A DNA stretch of 64,000 nt from Sterolibacterium sp. (GTDB lineage: Bacteria; Pseudomonadota; Gammaproteobacteria; Burkholderiales; Rhodocyclaceae). Positions 1-8,599 of this stretch are shown in pieces. The position numbers and the translations under genes were made by a program. How positions within the stretch are numbered: the first letter of the stretch is position 1; every line of letters begins with the position of its first letter. Location of the stretch: the NCBI GenBank assembly GCA_028713555.1, contig JAQTOA010000007.1:1-64000 (forward strand). The letters run 5' to 3'. A model generated the notes under the pieces. It had not been told where the DNA came from. It made no database searches and worked only from the letters and a program-made list of their open reading frames with translations.

Positions 1-124
1 GCCAGGTGCGCCGATGAGGACGGAAATCGGCTACGGGCTTCGCCCTTCGCCGCTTCCCGTCCTCATCAGAAAAAGCGGACAATTCACCTGCTACAGAACC
101 GGACAAGTCTAAAAGCTCCCGACA
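1..124. mobile_element. Possible insertion-sequence end remnant (IS21-like)
   Basis: The first 124 bases hold an 11-bp inverted repeat (13-23 with 57-67) enclosing a smaller GGGC-TTC-GCCC hairpin. Two spaced copies of a CGGACAA motif follow, near 76-82 and 101-107, and a CA dinucleotide lies near 123-124. Spaced terminal repeats of this kind and a CA end are typical of IS21-family elements, whose transposase genes would lie left of the window. No transposase coding sequence is visible here, so this is inference from pattern only. Confidence 0.3.
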
Positions 125-140
125 CAACCCCGGATGCCAG

Positions 141-170
141 TTGACATACCATATGTGGTATAGCCATAAT
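141..170 (+). promoter_or_regulatory. Promoter and operator of the toxin-antitoxin pair
   Basis: A consensus -35 (TTGACA, 141-146) lies 18 bp from a good -10 (CATAAT, 165-170), and the toxin ATG follows at 176. Between the two boxes is a perfect inverted repeat, ATACCA-N4-TGGTAT (146-161). The half-motif CCATA-TGTGG recurs imperfectly at 164-174 over the -10. A palindrome in the spacer is the usual place for an XRE antitoxin to bind and autorepress. The short distance to the ATG implies a nearly leaderless mRNA. Confidence 0.5.
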
Positions 171-175
171 GTGGC

Positions 176-460
176 ATGTGGCGAATTGAAGAACACCGCC
201 GAGTCGACAAACAGCTTTCCGGGTCTGTTCCCCTGGCGGTGTTGAAGCGATACGAGAAATGGAAAGATATTGCTCGTGTTTCTGGCCCGCCGGGATTGCG
301 GGCCATCACGGGATTTCATGACGAGGCTCTGTCTGGGGAGTGGAAAGGTCATCGCTCCTCTCGCCTCGGGCTCCAGTGGAGAGTGATTTACCAAGTCGTC
401 GCTGATGTTTTGTTGATCCAGGTTGTCCAAGTTACCGCCCACGATTATCGGAGACCCTGA
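176..460 (+). CDS. RelE/ParE-family toxin of a type II toxin-antitoxin system
   Basis: This 94-residue basic protein has the RelE/StbE/HigB fold signature. A C-terminal block reads LQWRVIYQVV, then strand residues, then a TAHDYRR end, matching the family pattern in which an Arg/Tyr/His-rich C-terminus forms the mRNA-cutting site. Family members are usually ribosome-dependent mRNA interferases, but ParE gyrase poisons share the fold, so the target is not certain. The stop (TGA 458-460) lies one base before the antitoxin ATG, so the two are cotranscribed. Toxin-before-antitoxin order is the HigBA arrangement. It lies next to an IS-like end, as expected for a mobile module. Confidence 0.7.
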   Translation: MWRIEEHRRVDKQLSGSVPLAVLKRYEKWKDIARVSGPPGLRAITGFHDEALSGEWKGHRSSRLGLQWRVIYQVVADVLLIQVVQVTAHDYRRP

Positions 461-461
461 T

Positions 462-722
462 ATGAAGAACTTTCGTCCTGCCAAGAAGCGTGTTGAGGTT
501 TCTGTCGGCGAGTCCGTCCGCATCTTGCGCGAACTCCAAGAACTGAGCCAGACCCAACTTGCCGAGCTTACCGGCATCCCTCAAGCGACAATTTCCGCTA
601 TTGAGAATGGCCGGGTCAATCTCGGTGTAGAACGCGCAAAGGTTCTTGCCCGTGCGCTCAAGTGTCATCCCGCTGTACTCGTCTTTCCAGGCTGGGAGGT
701 TCCACTTGAGGCCGCCGCATAA
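462..722 (+). CDS. XRE-family antitoxin
   Basis: This 86-residue protein carries a helix-turn-helix of the XRE/HipB type at about residues 24-70. It has the usual Q-x3-AELTGI first helix and QATISAIENGR recognition helix. It should neutralise the RelE-like toxin encoded just upstream and repress the shared promoter through the palindrome at 146-161. The ATG at 462 is chosen over an in-frame TTG at 423 because the TTG lies inside the toxin gene, while 462 follows the toxin stop by one base. The C-terminus (residues 71-86) is short and probably makes toxin contacts. Confidence 0.7.
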   Translation: MKNFRPAKKRVEVSVGESVRILRELQELSQTQLAELTGIPQATISAIENGRVNLGVERAKVLARALKCHPAVLVFPGWEVPLEAAA

Positions 723-807
723 CCCTTCGGTCAACCGGACGCCCGGCAAGCTGCGCTTGCCGGTACCTGTATCTGCCACCGCCACACCGCCGGGCATCGA
801 GTTAGCT
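717..807 (+). repeat. attC-like half site with central palindrome (weak)
   Basis: Starting at the antitoxin stop there is GCATAAC, then a CTTCGGTCAACCGGACG stretch, then a perfect hairpin (GGCAAG-CTGCG... region, 745-765). This resembles the left half of integron attC sites, which often follow toxin-antitoxin cassettes. A GTTAGCT at 801-807 could stand for the right core, but the expected complementarity between the outer arms is poor. It may be a decayed cassette boundary or chance. Confidence 0.2.
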
Positions 808-879
808 TTTGTCACCGAAGATGTTTCGTCCGCCTATGCCAAGGCAGTCGAGGCTGGTGCCGTGCCACTCCATGCTCCC
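793..879 (+). pseudogene. Fragment of a VOC (glyoxalase/bleomycin-resistance) family gene
   Basis: About 29 codons read as GIELAFVTEDV followed by an AYAKAVEAGAV block. This is the characteristic second beta-alpha unit of vicinal-oxygen-chelate proteins, in which ELAF..TDDV.AAY..AVAAGA is common. Neither the upstream half nor the downstream metal-binding C-terminus is present in any frame, so this is a remnant. DNA from about 880 to 1004 holds nothing convincing. On the minus strand a short unassigned stretch (about 885-975) reads like protein but has no start or recognisable family. Confidence 0.4.
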
Positions 880-1004
880 GAACGTAGAGGTGACCGGCGC
901 TGCGCGGCCTTATCGCGCAGCATCCAGCGACTGAAGGGGTCGAGGTCGACCGCCAGGTTGTGTTTTTCCACGCGACGCGCAAGACTGGGCGTTTACCACA
1001 CGCT

Positions 1005-1205
1005 TTACTTGGTAGCTTCCTCAAGCTTCTTTCTTTGTTCTTCACCCTGCTTCTCGATCACATCGCCGATATCTCTGGCGTTGTCCAGAGTCTGTTTCTG
1101 ATCCTTGATCATCTGCGGGGGTGGGGGCAATGGTTCATTTTTTGGTTTGCTATCGCAGCCAACAAGCACTGTGAGCGCGATCGCCAAGATTAGTTCGAGT
1201 TTCAT
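1005..1205 (-). CDS. Small putative lipoprotein, function unknown
   Basis: This predicted 66-residue protein has a lipoprotein signal peptide: M-K, a hydrophobic core, then a lipobox LVGC at residues 14-17. The mature part is about 50 residues. It begins with a Pro/Lys-rich linker and ends in a highly charged helix (D-N-A-R-D-I-G to K-K-L-E-E-A) that could form a coiled coil. The start at 1205 is preferred over the upstream in-frame GTG/ATG because a purine-rich GGAAGGG lies just before it and the signal peptide then starts correctly. No function can be assigned. Confidence 0.5.
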   Translation of the reverse strand: MKLELILAIALTVLVGCDSKPKNEPLPPPPQMIKDQKQTLDNARDIGDVIEKQGEEQRKKLEEATK

Positions 1206-1450
1206 TGCCCTTCCTCCCAAGCCCAGGTTATTTCCTCGTTACCGTCTTCTTGCTTGCGACAATAGTAGTGCAAACCATGCTGAACTCAGTCTACGCTGTC
1301 TGATACGCCGATCATGATATGCGATAATCAAACTGAAATTGTTAGCATCGGCTACCAGAGGTATATTGCACCCAGTCAACTCCAGGTACCCCGAAGATTT
1401 TAGGTTCTTCTGCGGCACGGTGCGCGTCCCAACCTTCATAGGACTTGCTG
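1206..1450. other. Intergenic region between divergent genes
   Basis: About 245 bp separate the lipoprotein gene (minus strand) from the prenyltransferase gene (plus strand). I see no RNA gene, clear repeat or consensus promoter. A ribosome-binding AGGA at 1439-1442 serves the downstream ATG at 1451. Confidence 0.4.
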
Positions 1451-2404
1451 ATGACTGGCCCCTCTGAACTTTCTGCCCGCGAAATCTGGATCAGGCTGCT
1501 GCTTTATCCCAGCCATACGCTGCCGACCGCAGCCGCCCCGGTGCTGGTCGGCATCGGACTGGCTCTTCGCGATGATATCTTCGCTCCAATACCCATGCTG
1601 ATCGGCTTTTTGGCGAGCTGGCTGATTCATGTCGGCGGCGTCTTCAACGATAACCACGAGCTGCTGCGCCGGCATCCGAACGTTCCGGAGCATCCGGAGC
1701 TGCTGCAAGCTCTGCAAACCGGGACGCTGACTTTCGCGGGTCTGCGCAACGCGATTCTGGTCTGTTTCGTCCTGGCCGCGTTGACGGCGCCTTACCTTCT
1801 AAGCGTAGGCGGAACGTCTGCATTCGTTATTGGCATTGTCGGCGCGGCTTCGGGCTATTTTTACGCCGGGGGGCCGCAGCCGTACGTGAAGCATGGACTG
1901 GCAGATCCCATATTCTTTGCCATGTTCGGCATCGTCGCGGTCGTCGGCACTTATTACATCCAATGGGCCGCCTTGCACGGGATGGCTTCCCACGGCCTCG
2001 ACGCCTTGCTGCAGCTGCCGTGGGACATCTGCCTGATCGGGCTGCCGGTGGGCGCGCTGGTGACCAACGTGATGCTCATCGACGACATCCGCGACCGCCA
2101 CTTCGATGCCGTGAAGGGCTGGAACACCTTCGCGGTGCGCTTCGGCCTGAGTGGCATCCGCAGGGAATATCTCGCACTATCGGTTTTTGCCTACATGCTG
2201 CCGCCGGCATTCTGGCTCTGGCTCGGCTGCAGCGCCTGGATTTTTCTCCCGCTGCTGACCCTGCCCTTGGCCTACAGGATATGGGGGGCGGTAAGCACGC
2301 TCGATCAGACCAAGGACCTGCTCATGATGTCGCCCAGGGCCTCCTATCTTGCATTGACTTACGCAGCCCTCCTGGCTGTCGGCGTCGCCGTGCCCTTACA
2401 TTGA
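1451..2404 (+). CDS. UbiA-family prenyltransferase-like membrane protein
   Basis: This 317-residue protein is very hydrophobic, with about eight or nine membrane helices, as in UbiA/MenA enzymes that attach prenyl chains to aromatic rings. The second Asp-rich motif is intact (LIDDIRDRHFD, about residue 200) and is followed by the usual KGWNTFAVRFG. The first motif, normally NDxxDxxxD, reads FNDNHELLRRHPNV, so the second and third Asp are replaced by His-Glu and others. Either the metal site is altered or the substrate differs from ubiquinone and menaquinone precursors. It stands alone, with no quinone genes nearby. The start ATG at 1451 follows AGGA by eight bases; an in-frame TTG at 1445 is less likely. 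Confidence 0.7.
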   Translation: MTGPSELSAREIWIRLLLYPSHTLPTAAAPVLVGIGLALRDDIFAPIPMLIGFLASWLIHVGGVFNDNHELLRRHPNVPEHPELLQALQTGTLTFAGLRNAILVCFVLAALTAPYLLSVGGTSAFVIGIVGAASGYFYAGGPQPYVKHGLADPIFFAMFGIVAVVGTYYIQWAALHGMASHGLDALLQLPWDICLIGLPVGALVTNVMLIDDIRDRHFDAVKGWNTFAVRFGLSGIRREYLALSVFAYMLPPAFWLWLGCSAWIFLPLLTLPLAYRIWGAVSTLDQTKDLLMMSPRASYLALTYAALLAVGVAVPLH

Positions 2405-2410
2405 GAAGAA

Positions 2411-2439
2411 CGCCGCCTAGAATGGTGCGGCGCTCTAGG
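2411..2439. terminator. Hairpin between convergent genes
   Basis: Two alternative stems are possible between the prenyltransferase stop and the chemoreceptor stop: CGCCGC/GCGGCG (2411-2416 with 2427-2432) or CCTAGA/TCTAGG (2416-2421 with 2434-2439). There is no T-run, so intrinsic termination is only suggested by the position. Confidence 0.3.
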
Positions 2440-2466
2440 ATTTCGGCGACTATGCCAACTGCTGCA

Positions 2467-4089
2467 TCAACGAATATACCGAAAGTACCCAATCAACTGT
2501 TGCAACTGCAATGAGGTTCCTTTCATCTGCTCAGTCATCTGGTTGACCTCGGCTATGGCGGCGGATGTTCTTTCTATCCCGGTCATTATGTCTTGTACCT
2601 GCACTGCGATTTCGTCGCCGGCAGAGGATTGCTGTCTGGTTTGATCTGCGATCTTCTGCGAGATTGCCTCCACTTCTTCCCCATGATGAATCACCGAATC
2701 AAGGCCCTCGCGGGCTTTGTTCATCGCGGTATCGGTCGTGGAGACATGCGCCCCGGCGGCTCCCATGCCGGAGACCGCAACCTGGGTGATGTGCTGAATT
2801 TGATCGACGCTGGCGGATATCTCGGCAGTCTGCGTGGTGGCATTCCCCGCAAGCTTTCTGACTTCATCCGCAACGACGGCAAATCCCCTGCCTTGCTCAC
2901 CCGCTCTCGCCGCCTCGATGGCGGCGTTGAGGGCCAACAGGTTGGTCTGATCTGCAATCTCCTTGATGGCTTGGGTAATCCGTCCTATGGCAGAAATGGA
3001 CTGAAACAACTCGGCCATCGTCTGCTCGGCGTTCTTCACGGTCGTCACCACGTTCTGCGATGCCTGCTGACTTTCAACCATCCGTGTCGACGCATCATTC
3101 AGCAAGACTCGCGATGCCTCGACAGACTGCGCCGCCACTTGCGCACTGTCAGTCACTTCATGAACCGAAACCACCAGTTGCTCAACCGCTGCCGCAATGC
3201 GGCTCACCGCGCTGGACTGGAGATCTGCCGCATTGCGCGTCTGATTCATTTCGGCGGTAAGTACGGTGGCGTCTCGTCCCACCCCATTCGCCGCTTCGGC
3301 GATCTCCGCCAACATGGATTTCAGGTGGGTCTGCATGGTGACGAGGTTGTCGTTGAGCTTGCCCAGCTCATCAACGCGATCCAATGGAATGGCATCTGTA
3401 AGGTCACCCTGAGCGATGTGATCGAGTCGTCCGACGATGCGGCCGATGATGGTCATAATCTGGGTCTTCATCGTCAGCAACCAGATTCCTGCCGCAATAC
3501 TGGTAATGCCTAGAAATTCCAGTATGCGATCCGTCATCGTCTGAGAAAGATCAATGGTTGGCCCCAGCAAATGCGCTGCCGTACCGATGAGTTGGGCCAC
3601 CAGGAGCCAGAGTATGAGACCGGTCAGCTTGGCGTCCAGAGAAATACCCATCCACTTCGATGGCTTGGGAAGATTAGCCTGGTTGCTCTTGAGCTTCCGG
3701 TATAAGTCCTCGGCTTCCACTACTTGTTGACGACTTGGCTCGGTCCGCACCGACATGTAACCGATGGTCTGGTTATCCTTTCGTACCGGCACGACCAAAG
3801 CTTCGACCCAGTAATAGTCACCGTTTTTGCTGCGGTTCTTGACCAAGCCGCGCCAAGGGCGGCCCGCCTTGACGGTCCGCCACAAGTCCTCAAATGCCTG
3901 GGGCGGCATATCGGGGTGGCGAACCATGTTGTGGCTGTTGCCGATCATCTCGTCGCGCATAAAGCCGCTGATGTCGAAGAACGTGTCGTTACCATAGGTG
4001 ATGATGCCTTTGAGGTCTGTTCGGGACACGATGTAGCGCCCCTTGGGGAACGGAACTTCGACTTGGGTGACTGGAAGGTTGGTCTTCAT
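2467..4089 (-). CDS. Aer-type methyl-accepting chemotaxis protein with PAS domain
   Basis: This 540-residue receptor has an N-terminal PAS domain (about 10-125) of the Aer aerotaxis type, with the [11 protein letters not shown] and [10 protein letters not shown] motifs around the FAD-binding pocket. Two or three hydrophobic segments follow (about 155-210), then HAMP (about 205-260) and the cytoplasmic coiled-coil signalling domain. Its tip has the hallmark [20 protein letters not shown] sequence. Such proteins sense redox or oxygen state through FAD and control CheA. There is no periplasmic domain. The gene follows the outer-membrane channel gene by 73 bp on the same strand, so energy taxis may be linked to aromatic-acid uptake; this link is inferred from position only. 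Confidence 0.88.
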   Translation of the reverse strand: MKTNLPVTQVEVPFPKGRYIVSRTDLKGIITYGNDTFFDISGFMRDEMIGNSHNMVRHPDMPPQAFEDLWRTVKAGRPWRGLVKNRSKNGDYYWVEALVVPVRKDNQTIGYMSVRTEPSRQQVVEAEDLYRKLKSNQANLPKPSKWMGISLDAKLTGLILWLLVAQLIGTAAHLLGPTIDLSQTMTDRILEFLGITSIAAGIWLLTMKTQIMTIIGRIVGRLDHIAQGDLTDAIPLDRVDELGKLNDNLVTMQTHLKSMLAEIAEAANGVGRDATVLTAEMNQTRNAADLQSSAVSRIAAAVEQLVVSVHEVTDSAQVAAQSVEASRVLLNDASTRMVESQQASQNVVTTVKNAEQTMAELFQSISAIGRITQAIKEIADQTNLLALNAAIEAARAGEQGRGFAVVADEVRKLAGNATTQTAEISASVDQIQHITQVAVSGMGAAGAHVSTTDTAMNKAREGLDSVIHHGEEVEAISQKIADQTRQQSSAGDEIAVQVQDIMTGIERTSAAIAEVNQMTEQMKGTSLQLQQLIGYFRYIR

Positions 4090-4162
4090 TGCGAGGTCTT
4101 TCCGGTTGGAGTTCCGGGAAATTATGGCGCGCCGCTACCACGCTATCATACGCAGAACGGAA

Positions 4163-5134
4163 TTAGAACGGCAACAATGTTTGCAGCCAGAAGCGCTTGA
4201 ACTCGCCGCGGTTCTTGACATCGAAGTCTTGCTGATACTTCGTAGTAACGGCGAAGCGCGGGGAGAACCGGTAGCTCAGGAATGGCCCGATTGAGTTTAC
4301 GCTGCCACGGTTGCCGATGCCGCTGCCGATGAGTCTGCCATTGGTCGCCGATGTCGGTTGTCCGTTCAGTTCATCATCCGTCGTCTGGCGAAATAAATAT
4401 CCCTGTAGGCCGACGGTCATGGCTGGCGACAGCTTATAGCCAGCGTTGTATTCCAGCGTGAGTTCGTCGCCGGATTGATAGCTGTTGTCCTTGTTCCTGG
4501 TGTTTATTCCATAGCGCAGCTTGAGTCCGATGGCAGTTTCGGCGGATGGCCGGTAGGTCAGCGCGTAAGCCGGGGCGAACTGCCAATAGTTGCGCCCGGT
4601 ATTGACTCTGGCGTTGACATCGTAGGCGCCTAGCGGAGCGACGATTTCCAGGCCCACGGAGTGATTGATGTTTTCACCTTTCCAAGCCAGGCGCAAGGGG
4701 GTAATCATCGGATCGGTCATTCCGAAGCGGTTTCCGCTGGTGTCGGGTAAGGCGCTGGAAACCTGTTTTTCCAGATCGACAGCGGGGAACGGCAGCGCCA
4801 ACGCCGATTCGACGCTGGCGCCGAGCAGCGTCGTGTTCCAGACATATTGCATGCGATAGGAAATGGTATCTGCGGTCAAGCGATAGCGCGCCCAGCCAAG
4901 ATCCTGTCCCGAGTTGCCCTTGAGCGACGAGGCTCGTGCGTGGCTGTAATAGGCAAGGTTGTAAACGCCTGGCGGCAGCATGTCGCCGTAGCCGAGTTCC
5001 ACCCCGACCGGGTAGGAACTGCCGCCCTGTTCCGTTGCTCCGGCCAGGCCGCCATGCAACACCAAGGCCGCCAATGCCAATGCGATGGTTCCGCAACGAA
5101 AGTTGAAACGGTCAAGCAAGAATGTTTGGTTCAT
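4163..5134 (-). CDS. Outer-membrane channel, phenol meta-pathway (SphA/MetA) family
   Basis: This 323-residue protein has a signal peptide (about 1-33, ending near GGLAGA). The rest is rich in alternating aromatic and polar residues typical of outer-membrane beta-barrels, and it ends in a terminal aromatic strand (FWLQTLLPF). The sequence resembles the transporter family found with aromatic and phenol degradation operons, thought to admit hydrophobic aromatics. Its ATG overlaps the stop of the symporter gene (ATGA at 5131-5134), so the two are translationally coupled. It probably passes the substrate to that inner-membrane symporter. The substrate is not known from sequence. Confidence 0.75.
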   Translation of the reverse strand: MNQTFLLDRFNFRCGTIALALAALVLHGGLAGATEQGGSSYPVGVELGYGDMLPPGVYNLAYYSHARASSLKGNSGQDLGWARYRLTADTISYRMQYVWNTTLLGASVESALALPFPAVDLEKQVSSALPDTSGNRFGMTDPMITPLRLAWKGENINHSVGLEIVAPLGAYDVNARVNTGRNYWQFAPAYALTYRPSAETAIGLKLRYGINTRNKDNSYQSGDELTLEYNAGYKLSPAMTVGLQGYLFRQTTDDELNGQPTSATNGRLIGSGIGNRGSVNSIGPFLSYRFSPRFAVTTKYQQDFDVKNRGEFKRFWLQTLLPF

Positions 5135-6585
5135 GTTCGGATTCTCCTGGTTGATTTCGAAAGCGTCCCTTGGCGGACGGAGTCAGTCAGCGGAATAACC
5201 GTGCCTGGCAACTTGATTCCCTGTCCTTCGCTTGCGCCTGCCTGTGAGTCTCCATGGAGCATTTCTTGTATCCTGAGTTGGTACAAGGGGGTCAGCTTGA
5301 TTGTCGCAAGCAGCCCGACGACGAGCAGCGCGCTGGCGACATAGAAGATATTCTGCATAGGCACGTCCTTCGCAAGCATGGCCCCGCCGACCAGCGGTCC
5401 GATGACCGATCCGACACGCCCGAAGGCGAAGCAGGAACCCACGCCCCAGGAACGGATGTAGGTCGGGTACACCTGGCTCTCGGTGGCGATGATGCCGAAC
5501 TGCAGCGCGATCAGGCAGAATCCCGCCAGGCCAACCAGCCCCATGACGACCGACTCGGGCAAACCGGGAACCCCGATCAGACCCACCGCCGGTATGCTGA
5601 TCGCAAACAGGACAGGCACGGGAATCAGGCCGAACTTATCCACCGGCCGCATGATCGCCAGCACGCCGACGAACCCGCACAACATGAACAGACCTGTAGA
5701 CATCGCCGCGCGTTCGACCGGAATCCCGGTGCTTGCGAGCAGTACCGGCGTCCATTGGTTAACGAAGAAGAACACCATCAGGCTGATGACATTGGCAACC
5801 CAGAACAAGGGTGTGATCCTGGCCAGCCGGCCATCGAGCAGATCCTTGAAGGCAAACTTGGAGGCGTTCGATTCGTCGCTCAGGACGAACTGGGCGCCCA
5901 CGGGAACCCTTGTGCCGGGCGCGAGCTTATCAAGCACCTCAATCAGTTCGGCGCGCCGCGCGGGTTTGAGCGAGAGAAATTTGAGTGACTCCGGGAAAAC
6001 GAATATCGCCAATGTGCCGACCAGCAGCGGGGCGATGCCGCCGGTCCAGAAGATGACCTGCCACCCGTACGTCCCCATGAACATCGAGGACACCAATCCG
6101 CCCAGCGCGCCGCCCAGCGCCACGCCGACAAAACTCAGCATGGTCATGCTCCCGCGGATGCGGCGTGGGGCGAATTCGGTATTCAGCGCAATCGTGATGG
6201 GCAGCACCCCGCCGATGCCGATGCCGGCGATGAAGCGCAAGGCCATCATCGAACCCAGCGAGTTTGCCCACACCTGGGCCAAGGTGAACAAGCCAAAAAA
6301 GAATGCGCCCAGGATGACCGAGGCCTTGCGTCCGTACCGGTCTCCCAGGTAGCCGAACAGCGGCGGGCCGAAAAGTCCGCCCAGCAGACCGGCGCTGAAC
6401 AGCAGGCCAAGCGCCGACTTGTCTACGCCCCATTCCTGAATCAGCAAAGGTGCGATATAGGCGATCGAGATATTGTCGTAGCCGTCCACCAGCATCAGCA
6501 GGAACGACACGCTCACCACGGTCAGGTGAAACGAGCCGAATTTCTGCTTGTCGATGATAGTGGCAATATCTATGCTTGTTGTCAT
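5131..6585 (-). CDS. MFS aromatic acid:H+ symporter (AAHS family)
   Basis: This 484-residue protein has 12 predicted membrane helices. It carries the AAHS signature in helix 1 (LVDGYDN; the two Asp are needed for aromatic acid uptake in PcaK/BenK) and the loop 2-3 motif GYLGDRYGRK. A tail of about 40 polar residues follows the last helix. It should import an aromatic acid driven by protons. It starts 26 bp after the stop of V-ATPase subunit D and overlaps the channel gene downstream, so it appears to be in the ATPase transcription unit. A proton pump and a proton-driven importer in one operon suggest joint energising of uptake, but this is inference. Confidence 0.87.
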   Translation of the reverse strand: MTTSIDIATIIDKQKFGSFHLTVVSVSFLLMLVDGYDNISIAYIAPLLIQEWGVDKSALGLLFSAGLLGGLFGPPLFGYLGDRYGRKASVILGAFFFGLFTLAQVWANSLGSMMALRFIAGIGIGGVLPITIALNTEFAPRRIRGSMTMLSFVGVALGGALGGLVSSMFMGTYGWQVIFWTGGIAPLLVGTLAIFVFPESLKFLSLKPARRAELIEVLDKLAPGTRVPVGAQFVLSDESNASKFAFKDLLDGRLARITPLFWVANVISLMVFFFVNQWTPVLLASTGIPVERAAMSTGLFMLCGFVGVLAIMRPVDKFGLIPVPVLFAISIPAVGLIGVPGLPESVVMGLVGLAGFCLIALQFGIIATESQVYPTYIRSWGVGSCFAFGRVGSVIGPLVGGAMLAKDVPMQNIFYVASALLVVGLLATIKLTPLYQLRIQEMLHGDSQAGASEGQGIKLPGTVIPLTDSVRQGTLSKSTRRIRT

Positions 6586-6611
6586 TATTCTCTCCCGTCA
6601 TTACCTGAAAA

Positions 6612-7220
6612 TTAAGCTCTGCCCGTCGGATGCCAACGGGCGCCGAGCAATTCATCCCGCTCCAGTTCTTCGAGCTGGGTTTCGATTTCGTTGATTTCGC
6701 CGTCGAGTTCCGGCAACAGGACATCCTGCAATGCGCGCACGCGACGCACCGAGCGCCGGTATTCCCGGTAGAGGCGCGCGAGGTTTCCCGACATCGCCGC
6801 CATGACCGCGAGCTGCTGCATCAGAACCGAAAATGCCGCGCGGCAGTCTTCTGCCTCCAGTGAAAAATAGGCGGGCTCCGATGTTGCCACCAGTTCGCGC
6901 CTGGCGCTGGCTTCCAGCAGCGGTACATTGAGCAGCAAACGCCGCTGCACACCCAGCGTGATCGACTCTTGCGGCGCCGCCGGATAGCATTGCAACCCTT
7001 GCAGCCCGTGGCACCTGACCGCCGCCGCCAGGGCTGCCGCAGCTTGCGACTGCAAGGCGCGCAGCCTGCGCTTCGCTTCGTCGAAGCGGCGCAGTTCGCG
7101 CAGCATGGCACCGGCCAGCAGCAGGCATTTCTCGTCCAGAAAAACGTAGCCCTCGCGCATTGCCTGGCGTTCCTCGGCCAGGGCGATGGCTGCGCTTCTG
7201 GTGGCAGTGATGTCGCTCAT
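6612..7220 (-). CDS. V/A-type ATPase subunit D (central stalk)
   Basis: About 202 residues, mostly long alpha-helix, with the pattern of subunit D, the rotor shaft that runs through the A3B3 head. An N-terminal coiled coil starts TATRSAAIAL and a C-terminal helix ends in an acidic stretch. Typical D proteins have 200-220 residues, so the length is normal. The ATG at 7220 is preferred; a GTG at 7223 overlaps the stop of subunit B (TAGTGATG). It is the last ATPase gene in the run, and the symporter gene follows after 26 bp. Confidence 0.8.
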   Translation of the reverse strand: MSDITATRSAAIALAEERQAMREGYVFLDEKCLLLAGAMLRELRRFDEAKRRLRALQSQAAAALAAAVRCHGLQGLQCYPAAPQESITLGVQRRLLLNVPLLEASARRELVATSEPAYFSLEAEDCRAAFSVLMQQLAVMAAMSGNLARLYREYRRSVRRVRALQDVLLPELDGEINEIETQLEELERDELLGARWHPTGRA

Positions 7221-7222
7221 CA

Positions 7223-8599
7223 CTAGCGCTCAATGTATTGCGCAATCTGTGCATCGGAAAGACGCGCAAGCTCGGATTTCGGCAATCCGCGCAGCAGCCG
7301 CCAACCGATTTCCATGCTGTCCTCGAGTGTCCGCGCCGAGGTCTGCTGCACCAAATCCTGCTCGAAGCTCGCACCGAACGCCAGGTATTTTCGGTCGATG
7401 TCGAGCAGCCCTTCTTCGCCCACTACGCTGGACAGGACCCGCGCCTGAACTGCTCTGGCATAGGAGGCATAGAGTTGGCTCGAAAGCGTCGGGTGATCTG
7501 CGTAGGTAGCGCCTTTGCCAATACCGTCCTTCATCAGTCGCGACAGGCTTGGCAGCACGCCGATGGGGGGATATATCCCGGCGCGATCCAACTCGCGCGA
7601 GAGCACGATCTGGCCTTCGGTGATGTAGCCGGTCAAGTCCGGTATCGGGTGGCCGATGTCGTCCGACGGCATGGTCAGGATAGAAAGCTGAGTCAGCGTC
7701 CCCGGCAGTCCATGCACGCAGCCGGCGCGTTCATACAGCGTGGCCAGGTCCGAATACAAATAGCCAGGGAAACCCTTGCGTCCCGGCACGTCGCCTTTTG
7801 CCCCGGACACCTCGCGCAGCGCCTCGCAATAATTGGTCATGTCGGTCAGGATCACCAGCACATGTTTGCCTTCGACAAAGGCCAGGTACTCGGCGGCAGT
7901 CAGCGCGAAGCGCGGCGTCAGCAGCCGCTGGGTACTCGAATCACTGGCGAGGTTGAGGAACAGTGCCGCGCGTTCCAGCACCCCGCTGGCCTCGAAGCTG
8001 CGCCGGAAATAGTCGGCGCTGGCGCGAGGGACGCCGATCCCTGCGAACACGATGGCGAAATCTTGTGCCCCTGCGCCGCGCAACCTGGCATGGTTGGCAA
8101 TTTGCACCGCTAAACGATCGTGCGGCAATCCGCCACCGGAAAAGATCGGCAGCTTTTGCCCGCGCACCAAGCTGTTCATCAAGTCCACCGCCGAGATGCC
8201 GGTTTCGATGAAGTCGTGGGGCCGGGCGCGGGCAACCGGGTTGAGCGGTAGCCCATCGATGCGGAAGTTGCGGTCAATCGCGATCGGCGGACCACCGTCA
8301 ATCACTCTGCCGACGCCGTCGAAGACCCGACCCAGGACGCCGGGACTCAAGCCGAAATGCAAGGGTTCGAGAGTGAAGCACACGACCGTGTCGGCAAGCG
8401 CCAGGCCGGCGCTGGCTTCGAGCAGCTCGATGGTCAGGAATTCATCGTCGAGCGCGGCGATGCGCCCCAGACGAACCCGGCCGTCGCCGCCTTGGACCGA
8501 GACAGCGTGGTTCAGGCCGACCTTGAGCGTGCGCCGCAGAAACAATAGCGGCCCGTCTATGCGGGTCGCGGCACCGGTAACAAGTAGCCTAGGCCTCAC
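7223..8599 (-). CDS. atpB: V/A-type ATPase subunit B (non-catalytic)
   Basis: This 458-residue protein has the B-subunit fold of archaeal/vacuolar ATPases. The N-terminal barrel is followed by a nucleotide-binding-like domain in which the P-loop is replaced by SGGGLPHDRLAVQI (about 153-166), the hallmark of the non-catalytic subunit. DMTNYCEALREVSG is also conserved. It alternates with subunit A in the hexameric head. The start is GTG at 8597-8599 and overlaps the subunit A stop by 11 bases. Length and motifs are normal for the family (about 460). Confidence 0.9.
   Translation of the reverse strand: MRPRLLVTGAATRIDGPLLFLRRTLKVGLNHAVSVQGGDGRVRLGRIAALDDEFLTIELLEASAGLALADTVVCFTLEPLHFGLSPGVLGRVFDGVGRVIDGGPPIAIDRNFRIDGLPLNPVARARPHDFIETGISAVDLMNSLVRGQKLPIFSGGGLPHDRLAVQIANHARLRGAGAQDFAIVFAGIGVPRASADYFRRSFEASGVLERAALFLNLASDSSTQRLLTPRFALTAAEYLAFVEGKHVLVILTDMTNYCEALREVSGAKGDVPGRKGFPGYLYSDLATLYERAGCVHGLPGTLTQLSILTMPSDDIGHPIPDLTGYITEGQIVLSRELDRAGIYPPIGVLPSLSRLMKDGIGKGATYADHPTLSSQLYASYARAVQARVLSSVVGEEGLLDIDRKYLAFGASFEQDLVQQTSARTLEDSMEIGWRLLRGLPKSELARLSDAQIAQYIER

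Noticed and set aside
885..975. Minus-strand coding remnant resembling a transposase segment
   Set aside because: A short protein-like stretch (with LAVDLDPFSRW) occurs, but the match to DDE transposases is too short and partial to call.
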